From NCBI RefSeq assembly GCF_965221685.1, contig NZ_OZ244907.1: 64,000 nucleotides of DNA. One strand, 5' to 3'. A program made the translations under genes and the position numbers. Positions 58,134 to 64,000 of the stretch are shown here, in pieces; within the stretch, counting starts at the first letter, position 1; every line of letters begins with the position of its first letter. Below the pieces are notes generated by a model. That model did no database searches. It was not told where the DNA came from and saw nothing but the letters and a program-made list of their open reading frames with translations. This DNA comes from Palauibacter sp022826685. GTDB taxonomy: Bacteria > Gemmatimonadota > Gemmatimonadetes > Palauibacterales > Palauibacteraceae.

Positions 58134-59519
58134 ATGAGCCAACCCCGCGATAACTGGAGTTCGAACGTCGGCCTCGTGCTGGCCGCGACCGGCAGCGCGA
58201 TCGGCCTCGGCAACCTGTGGAAGTTCCCGTTCATCACCTGGGAGAACGAAGGGGGCGCCTTCGTCCTCGTCTACCTGGTCTGCATCCTTGCCGTGGGCCT
58301 GCCGATCATGATGGCGGAACTGCTCATCGGGCGCAGGAGCCAGAAGAGCGCGGTCGGGGCGCTCAAGGAGGCGGCGGGACCCTGGTGGGGCGTCGTCGGC
58401 GGCTGGGGCGTGCTCGCGGGCTTCATCCTCCTCAGCTACTACACCGTCATCGCGGGCTGGTCGCTGTACTACTTCGCCCAGTCCATCGGCTGGACGTTCG
58501 GCGGCTATCCGGCCGGGATGGCGGCGGGTGACCTCTTCAACGAGCAGGTGGGGAACGCCGGCCTCCAGCTCGCGCTCTCCCTCAGCTTCAGCGTCGCCAC
58601 GATCGCGGTCGTCTACTTCGGCGTGAGCAAGGGGATCGAACGGATCGCCCGCATCTTCCTGCCGATCCTGTTCGGGATCCTCCTCCTTCTCCTCGTGAGC
58701 GCGCTGGGGATGAGCGGGTCGGGCGAGGCGCTGCGCTTCATCTTCCGCGCCAACTTCGGGGAGCTGGAGATGAGCGGCGTCCTCGAGGCGCTGGGACACT
58801 CCTTCTTCACCCTCTCCCTCGGGATGGGGGCGATGATCACCTACGGCTCCTACATCTCGCGCAAGCATTCGATCGTGAAGGCGTCGGGGGCGATCGTGGC
58901 GCTCGACACGCTGATCGCCCTCGTGGCCACGGTGATCATGTTCTCCGTCATCTTCTCGGTGGTGGGGATGAGCGACCAGGTGAGCGGTTCGCCGGTGGGG
59001 ATGCTCTTCATCTCGCTTCCTGAGCTGTTCTACACGGCGGTGCCGTTCGGCGTCGTGCTGGGGCCGCTCTTCTATGTGCTCGTGGCGCTGGCGGCGTTGA
59101 CCTCGACGATCTCGCTCCTCGAGGTCGTGTCGAGCTACGTCATCGATGAGCACCGCATCCCTCGACACAAGGCGACGGTCCTCTGCGGCGCAGCGATCTT
59201 CGTGTTCACGATCTTCGCGGCGCTCTCGTTCACGGGCACGCCGTTCCTCTCCACGTTGGAGGTGTTCGCGGGCAAGGCGGGCTGGTTCTCGACCGCGGAC
59301 CACTTCGTGTCCAACTGGATGCTGCCCATCGGCGGGTTCTCGATCACGCTCGCGGCGGGCTGGTTCATGACCCGAAAGGCGACGGAGCAGGAACTCGTGG
59401 ACGGCACGGAGCCGCGCTGGTTCCACTACGGGGCGTGGCGCTTCTTCATCCGCTGGGTGGCGCCGCTCGCGGTGGGCGCGATCATCGTCGCCGTCATCCT
59501 GGGCCGCGACTTCAGCTGA
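58134..59519 (+). CDS. Neurotransmitter:sodium symporter (NSS) family transporter
   Basis: A 461-residue inner-membrane protein with about 11-12 helices. The first helix has the sodium/substrate signature VGLVLAATGSAIGLGNLWKFPF, and helix 6 has LGHSFFTLSLGMGAMITYGSYI. These are LeuT-fold sodium-coupled transporters that in bacteria carry amino acids (leucine, tryptophan, tyrosine) or related compounds. The specific substrate is not readable. An earlier in-frame ATG (about 69 bases upstream) is possible but the chosen start gives the family's usual N-terminus. The Tat-exported phosphoesterase gene follows 13 bases later. Confidence 0.9.
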   Translation: MSQPRDNWSSNVGLVLAATGSAIGLGNLWKFPFITWENEGGAFVLVYLVCILAVGLPIMMAELLIGRRSQKSAVGALKEAAGPWWGVVGGWGVLAGFILLSYYTVIAGWSLYYFAQSIGWTFGGYPAGMAAGDLFNEQVGNAGLQLALSLSFSVATIAVVYFGVSKGIERIARIFLPILFGILLLLLVSALGMSGSGEALRFIFRANFGELEMSGVLEALGHSFFTLSLGMGAMITYGSYISRKHSIVKASGAIVALDTLIALVATVIMFSVIFSVVGMSDQVSGSPVGMLFISLPELFYTAVPFGVVLGPLFYVLVALAALTSTISLLEVVSSYVIDEHRIPRHKATVLCGAAIFVFTIFAALSFTGTPFLSTLEVFAGKAGWFSTADHFVSNWMLPIGGFSITLAAGWFMTRKATEQELVDGTEPRWFHYGAWRFFIRWVAPLAVGAIIVAVILGRDFS

Positions 59520-59532
59520 CGGTAACGCACAG

Positions 59533-61029
59533 ATGCTGAACCGGCGGACGTTTCTGAAGACCGGCGCCCTCTCGGCGGCCGCGCTGGCGACTCGTGCGGA
59601 AACGCTGCTCGCGGCACCCTACGATCCTCTTCCCCGCGCTCGCCGGACCGCGAATCCGATTCGCGTGCAGGGGATGATCCGCGCGGGAGGTCGCGGATTG
59701 GGGCGCGTGTCGATCTCCGATGGACTCCAGGTCGTGAATTCGGACGCCGATGGCCGCTTCGAACTCGTGACCTCGGCGGACCGGGACTTCGTGTGGGTTC
59801 GGGTGCCGTCCGGATACGAGATCCCGCTGAACCCGTCCGGCACCGCGCGCTTCTACGAGCGCATCGATCCGTCCGCGAGCGAGATGTCCGTCGCCTTCGA
59901 CCTCGCGCCGCTGGGCGTGTCGGACGAGCGGCACACGCTGCTCCTCCTCGGGGACATCCAGACCCAGACCGAAGAGGAGATGGGGTGGTTCCACGAGCGC
60001 TCCGTCCCCGACCTCCAGCAGACGGTGCGGGAGTTGGGTGACACGCACGTCTTCGGCATCTCCGACGGCGACATCATGTACGACCGTCTCGGACTGTATC
60101 CGGAGTACGAGCGCGGCGTGCAGCGGATCGGGGTTCCCTTCTTCCAGGTCATCGGGAACCACGACCTCGACATGGAGAGCCCTACGGACGAAGCCTCGAC
60201 GGACACCTTCTCGCGCCACTTCGGGCCGCGGTACTACTCGTTCGATCGCGGGGCCGTCCACTACGTCGTCCTCGACGACGTGTTCTGGCACGGGAGCGGG
60301 TATCTCGGCTACCTGGACGCGGACGCGCTGACCTGGCTGGAGGCGGATCTGAGCCGCGTCGAGGCGGGTGCGCCGGTCATTGTGGCCACACACATCCCGG
60401 CGCTCGGAAGCAACCACGTTCGACGCGGCCTGACCTCGCCCGATCCGCCGGGCGCAATCATGAACCGCGACGCGCTGTACCGGCTGTTGGAGCCCTTCCA
60501 GGCGCACATCCTCACGGGACACACGCACGAACTCGAGCACGTCTTCGAGGCGGGAACGCACGAGCACGTGGCGGGGGCGATCTGCGGCGCCTGGTGGAGC
60601 GGGCCGATCTGCTGGGACGGCGCCCCGAACGGCTACTGCGTCTACGAGGCGGCGGGCGAGGAGATCTCGTGGCGCTACAAGTCCACGGGATTCGAGGCGA
60701 CCCACCAGATGCGGATCTACGCGCCGGGGACCGACCCCTCGGCGCCGGACGAGATCGTGGCGAACGTGTGGGACTGGGACCCCGAGTGGACCGTCCGCTG
60801 GTTCGCCGACGGAGATCCCCGCGGCCTCATGGCCCGCCGGCCGGGACGCGACCCGTGGAGCGTCGAGCTTCACTCGGGCGACGACCTGCCGGCCCACCGG
60901 CCGTGGGTCGAACCCCGCGTCACGAACCACATGTTCTACGCGCCCATCGGTGCCGATGTGGCGGAGGTGCGCGTGGAAGCCACGGACCGCTTCGGCCGCG
61001 TCTATTCCGAGACCCTGCGTCTGCCCTAG
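59533..61029 (+). CDS. Tat-exported calcineurin-like phosphoesterase
   Basis: A 498-residue protein. The N-terminus is a twin-arginine signal (LNRRTFLKTGALSAAALATRA). A short beta domain (about residues 40-130) precedes the metallophosphoesterase core: LGDIQTQ (Asp, with Gln where His is usual), ISDGDIMYDRL, VIGNHDLDM, VATHIPAL and LTGHTHELEH. A C-terminal domain (about residues 400-498) matches the accessory domain of Bacteroidota-type calcineurin-like phosphoesterases. The substrate is unknown; relatives hydrolyse phosphodiesters or phosphomonoesters in the periplasm. Probably co-transcribed with the NSS symporter. Confidence 0.85.
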   Translation: MLNRRTFLKTGALSAAALATRAETLLAAPYDPLPRARRTANPIRVQGMIRAGGRGLGRVSISDGLQVVNSDADGRFELVTSADRDFVWVRVPSGYEIPLNPSGTARFYERIDPSASEMSVAFDLAPLGVSDERHTLLLLGDIQTQTEEEMGWFHERSVPDLQQTVRELGDTHVFGISDGDIMYDRLGLYPEYERGVQRIGVPFFQVIGNHDLDMESPTDEASTDTFSRHFGPRYYSFDRGAVHYVVLDDVFWHGSGYLGYLDADALTWLEADLSRVEAGAPVIVATHIPALGSNHVRRGLTSPDPPGAIMNRDALYRLLEPFQAHILTGHTHELEHVFEAGTHEHVAGAICGAWWSGPICWDGAPNGYCVYEAAGEEISWRYKSTGFEATHQMRIYAPGTDPSAPDEIVANVWDWDPEWTVRWFADGDPRGLMARRPGRDPWSVELHSGDDLPAHRPWVEPRVTNHMFYAPIGADVAEVRVEATDRFGRVYSETLRLP

Positions 61030-61063
61030 CAGCCGCGCCTGACGCCCCGGGCCGTCCACGGGC

Positions 61064-61102
61064 GTTGTAGACCCGGGACTCCGGACTCATGTTGCGGGGA
61101 CG
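61064..61102 (+). promoter_or_regulatory. Conserved upstream block, first copy
   Basis: GTTGTAGAC, 15 bases, then CATGTTGCGGGGACG. The same two blocks with identical spacing occur before the second copy of the downstream gene. If read as a promoter, TTGTAG and CATGTT would be weak -35 and -10 hexamers 17 bases apart. Conservation may instead be a relic of duplication. Confidence 0.35.
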
Positions 61103-61156
61103 GGGCGGCCGGAGGGTCGGCCGTCCGCATGCTGACCCGGGCCCGGAGATCTCGCC

Positions 61157-63259
61157 ATGACCCAGCCACGCCCGCGCTTCCGTCCGTCCTTCCTCGCCTT
61201 CACCGCGTCGACCGCCCTCCTCGCAAGCGCCTGCGCGCCCCCGCAGATGACGATGGAGGAGGCGTGCGCCAACCCCGCCAACGAGATCGTGGCCGAGAAC
61301 TGTCTCGAGGGGCACCCTCCCACGGAATGGGACATCAACGGCTACGGCGATCCCAGCATCCAGGGGTTCGGGACCGACATCGCGATCAACCGCGGTGAGA
61401 CGATCGAGTTCAAGGTCGACACGGACTCTCCCGACTACCGGATCGACATCTACCGCATGGGCTACTACGGCGGCATGGGTGCGCGCCGCGTCGACTCGTT
61501 CGAGCCCGCCGTCACGCTGCCCCAGATCCAGCCCGATTGTCTGCGGGGCCCGATTCCGGTGCTGGCCGAGGGTGGCGGGATCGAGGAGTGGCCCGCGCCT
61601 CTGGTGGACTGCGGGAACTGGGCCGTGTCGGCGTCCTGGCAGGCTCCGGCCGACGCGACGTCGGGTATCTACTTCGCCCGCCTCGTCCGCGAGGACCCGA
61701 TCGAGGGGTGGGTGAAAAACGACGAGTTCGAGGCCACGCCGCTACCTCCCACGGGCGAGGACTCGCTGTGGGAGGCGCCCGGCTTCCACGCCGTGATGCG
61801 GAACCCGCTGCGCGAGGCGCGCGCCAGCCACATCTACTTCGTGGTGCGGGACGACGACGGCGAATCCGACCTGCTCTTCCAGACCTCCGACCTCAACTGG
61901 CAGGCGTACAACCGCTATGGCGGCCACAGCGTGTACGGACGGCTGAATCCCGAGCGTCTCAGGCTCCACGGGGGACCCCCGCGCGCGCCAAAGGTGAGCT
62001 ACAACCGTCCGTTCGAGACACGGCACTACCGCGCCGTGAACATGGTGTTCAACTCCGAATACCCGCTGGTCCGCTGGCTCGAGCGGAACGGCTACGACGT
62101 GAGCTACTCGTCCGGGGTCGACACGGACCGGCGTGGCGAGGAACTGCTCGAGCACAAGGTCTTCCTCTCGGTGGGACACGACGAGTATTGGACGGGCCAA
62201 CAGCGGCGCAACGTGGAGGCGGCGCTGGCGGCCGGCATACACCTCGGCTTCTTCGGTTCGAACGATGTCTTCTGGAAGGTGCGCTGGGAGCCGAGCATCG
62301 ATGGGTCGGAGCAGCCGTACCGGACCTTCGTGACCTACAAGGAGACGCAGAACCACCGGAAACTCGATCCGGAGGAATGGACGGGACTGTTCCGCGATCA
62401 CCGTTCGATCAACCCGGAGGGTCCGTGGCCGGAGAACGCGCTCACGGGGACGCTGTTCACGGTGAACGCGTGGCGGAACGATCCGCTCATGGTCGACGCC
62501 GAGTTCGCCGACCTCCGCTTCTGGCGCAACACGGAAGTGGCCCTCCTGGAGCCGGGTGAGCGCTACGTGTCGATCAAGGGGATCCTCGGCCACGAATGGG
62601 ACTCGGACATCGACAACGGGTTCCGCCCGCCGGGGCTCTTCCGGCTCTCCGCGACGACGATCGACAACCTGCAGTACTGCGTCCATCCCGGGCGGGGGTG
62701 CGAGACGGGCTCGGCCACGCACAACGCGACGATGTACCGGCATGAGAACGGCGCACTTGTCTTCGACACGGGGACGCTGCAGTGGCCGTGGGGGCTCGAC
62801 GCTCACCACGACACCGAGACGGGCGTCCCCCCCGAGCGCCAGAACGGCATGGACACGCGGGTCGGCGTGGACCCGAACGGCCCCGACCTCGTCCTGCAGC
62901 AGGCGACGCTGAACGTGTTCGCGGACATGGGCGTGCAGCCCACCACGATTCAGTCGGACCTGGTTCCGGCCACGGCGTCGACGGATGACGTCCCACCGAC
63001 TTCCTCGTTCGAGGCGCCCTCGGGACCCGACCCGGAGAGCGGCATGATGACGATCTCGGGGACAGCGTCGGACGCCGGGGGTGGTGTCGTGGCGGCGGTC
63101 GAGGTTTCGCTCGACGGAGGGATGACGTGGCGACCGGCCCGCGGCCGCACGAGTTGGAGCTACGCGTGGGATCCGGACGCGACGGGCGGCGAGGTTTCGA
63201 TCCTCAGCCGCGCCGTGGACGACAGCGGCAACCTGGAGACCCCGGGCGGCGGCGGCTGA
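61157..63259 (+). CDS. N,N-dimethylformamidase beta subunit-like lipoprotein
   Basis: A 700-residue protein with a lipobox-like signal end (ALLASAC) and a preceding GGAGAT. The core (about residues 70-600) matches the large subunit of N,N-dimethylformamidase (DMFA2-type fold): GFGTDIAINRGETIEFKV, DIYRMGYYGGMGAR, FQTSDLNWQAYNRYGG, FLSVGHDEYWTGQQRRNVE and GHEWDSDIDNG. A C-terminal domain (PTSSFEAPSGPDPESGM onward) is immunoglobulin-like and ends in Gly-rich sequence. In bacterial DMFase the large subunit carries the iron site. Catalysis here is uncertain: no small-subunit gene is visible and the protein is exported. A tandem copy follows. Confidence 0.78.
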   Translation: MTQPRPRFRPSFLAFTASTALLASACAPPQMTMEEACANPANEIVAENCLEGHPPTEWDINGYGDPSIQGFGTDIAINRGETIEFKVDTDSPDYRIDIYRMGYYGGMGARRVDSFEPAVTLPQIQPDCLRGPIPVLAEGGGIEEWPAPLVDCGNWAVSASWQAPADATSGIYFARLVREDPIEGWVKNDEFEATPLPPTGEDSLWEAPGFHAVMRNPLREARASHIYFVVRDDDGESDLLFQTSDLNWQAYNRYGGHSVYGRLNPERLRLHGGPPRAPKVSYNRPFETRHYRAVNMVFNSEYPLVRWLERNGYDVSYSSGVDTDRRGEELLEHKVFLSVGHDEYWTGQQRRNVEAALAAGIHLGFFGSNDVFWKVRWEPSIDGSEQPYRTFVTYKETQNHRKLDPEEWTGLFRDHRSINPEGPWPENALTGTLFTVNAWRNDPLMVDAEFADLRFWRNTEVALLEPGERYVSIKGILGHEWDSDIDNGFRPPGLFRLSATTIDNLQYCVHPGRGCETGSATHNATMYRHENGALVFDTGTLQWPWGLDAHHDTETGVPPERQNGMDTRVGVDPNGPDLVLQQATLNVFADMGVQPTTIQSDLVPATASTDDVPPTSSFEAPSGPDPESGMMTISGTASDAGGGVVAAVEVSLDGGMTWRPARGRTSWSYAWDPDATGGEVSILSRAVDDSGNLETPGGGG

Positions 63260-63296
63260 ACGGACCCAACCTGAGCCGACCCGAGCCTTCGCTGCC

Positions 63297-63335
63297 GTTG
63301 TAGACTGCCGACGGCGGGGGCATGTTGCGGGGACG
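63297..63335 (+). promoter_or_regulatory. Conserved upstream block, second copy
   Basis: GTTGTAGAC, 15 bases, then CATGTTGCGGGGACG, the same elements and spacing as before the first copy of the gene. It ends 51 bases before the ATG of the second copy (54 in the first). A promoter or a relic of duplication are both possible. Confidence 0.35.
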
Positions 63336-63386
63336 CGGCGGCCGGGGGAGCCGGCCGCCGCCCCACTCCGGCCGGGAGATGTCGTC

Positions 63387-64000
63387 ATGACCGCGTCCGT
63401 AGCAGCCCGCGGCAAGAGCCCCGCTGCGTTCCTCGTCCCCTTCGTTTTCCTTGTCGCGGCCATCGCGGCGGCCGGCTGCGAACTGCAGGTCTCGATGACG
63501 GGTGATCCGTGCGAGAACCCCGCCAACGAGATCGTCGCGGAGAACTGTCTCGAGGGGCACCCGCCCACGGAGTGGGACATCAACAGCTATGGCGACCCCA
63601 GCATCCAGGGGTTCGGCACCGACATCGCGATCGCGCAGGGCGAGACGATCGAGTTCAAGATCGACACGGACTCGGACGACTATCGCATCGATATCTACCG
63701 GATGGGCTACTACGGCGGCATGGGTGCGCGCAGAGTGGACTCCTTCGATCCCGCCGCGACGCTGCCGCAGATCCAGCCGGACTGCCTGCGGGGCCCGATC
63801 CCGGTGCTGGCCGAGGGCGGTGGCATGGAAACCTGGCCCGCACCGCTCGTGGACTGCGGAAACTGGGCGGTCTCGGCCTCCTGGCAGGCGCCGGAGGACG
63901 CGACTTCCGGGATCTACTTCGCCCGGCTCGTGCGCGAGGACCCGATCGACGGCTGGGTCAAGAACGACCAGTTCGAGGCCACGCCGCTCCCGCCCACAGG
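63387..64000 (+). CDS. Second N,N-dimethylformamidase beta-like lipoprotein, cut by window end
   Basis: The ATG at 63387 (GGGAGATG upstream) opens a frame that runs off the window with 204 full codons. The signal peptide ends with AAIAAAGC, a lipobox. From residue about 40 it is nearly identical to the preceding gene: NEIVAENCLEGHPPTEWDI, then YGDPSIQGFGTDIA, RMGYYGGMGAR, FARLVREDPI. The signal sequence and the first 40 residues are diverged, so the two copies differ mainly in their export segments. Together they form a tandem duplication that includes the upstream DNA. The rest of the gene lies outside this window. Confidence 0.85.
   Translation, partial: MTASVAARGKSPAAFLVPFVFLVAAIAAAGCELQVSMTGDPCENPANEIVAENCLEGHPPTEWDINSYGDPSIQGFGTDIAIAQGETIEFKIDTDSDDYRIDIYRMGYYGGMGARRVDSFDPAATLPQIQPDCLRGPIPVLAEGGGMETWPAPLVDCGNWAVSASWQAPEDATSGIYFARLVREDPIDGWVKNDQFEATPLPPT

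Noticed and set aside
61157..64000. Claim that the window encodes dimethylformamide degradation
   Set aside because: Only the large-subunit-like fold is present, with lipoprotein signals and no small subunit; the fold is shared by many proteins of unknown function.

Overview
The window is GC-rich, densely coded DNA from a Gram-negative heterotroph. Exported proteins carry Sec, Tat or lipoprotein signals, and there are outer-membrane barrels: Tsx-like, PorV-like, TolC-like and one unassigned barrel. Much of the capacity goes into periplasmic or secreted hydrolases (S9, M1, two M24, S41-like, three amidohydrolases). Together with a six-bladed beta-propeller and a DUF1684 lipoprotein, this resembles Gemmatimonadota or a similar scavenging lineage. 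That is an inference from gene content; no marker gene settles the taxonomy. No phage, insertion sequence or CRISPR array is visible. The only RNA gene found is a tRNA-Ala(UGC).

Layout. 0-8.3 kb: a membrane-anchored coiled-coil protein, then a tightly overlapped minus-strand operon (S9 peptidase, beta-propeller, YfcC-type transporter) and an amidohydrolase with an altered metal motif. 8.5-10.8 kb: branched-chain aminotransferase and an internally duplicated UPF0047 protein. 10.9-13.2 kb: an SDR and a second altered amidohydrolase. 13.4-19.1 kb: M1 aminopeptidase, then a three-gene operon of FAD oxidoreductase, alpha/beta-hydrolase lipoprotein and AHSA1-like protein, every member starting with TTG. 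19.2-23.9 kb: PorV-like protein and aminotransferase (minus), M24 peptidase and squalene/phytoene synthase-like protein (plus). 24-32.4 kb: an RND permease without a partner, an MpaB-type oxygenase, a canonical amidohydrolase and a fused membrane/spermidine-synthase protein.

32.5-38.6 kb is a Cus-type copper/silver efflux operon: a small His-rich exported protein, TolC-like channel, CusB-like adaptor and CusA with all three methionines of the metal relay. 38.7-43.5 kb: DUF2461, an SRPBCC protein, an AbrB/PIN toxin-antitoxin pair with a perfect palindrome in front, an S41-like lipoprotein and a beta-barrel. 43.6-46.0 kb: the tRNA and a gluconate-dehydrogenase-like pair. 46-58 kb is a long minus-strand run: adenine deaminase, AddB-like, AddA-like, NCS2 purine permease, Tsx-like channel, M24 peptidase, DUF1684 lipoprotein. 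58.1-64 kb: an NSS sodium symporter with a Tat-exported phosphoesterase, then two tandem copies of a dimethylformamidase-beta-like lipoprotein, the second cut by the window edge.

How the genes fit together: peptides and modified amino acids could be broken down outside the cytoplasm and taken up by the YfcC- and NSS-type carriers, with two aminotransferases processing products inside. Purines could pass Tsx and NCS2 and be deaminated by the adenine deaminase. Overlapping stop/start pairs (ATGA, GTGA, TTGA, TGATG) suggest strong translational coupling. No gene-free stretch exceeds about 230 bases. I found no obviously new multi-gene system; the most unusual items are variant proteins: the duplicated UPF0047, NVH amidohydrolases, CX2CX2CX2C oxidoreductase, GLHED synthase and His-less M24 enzymes.
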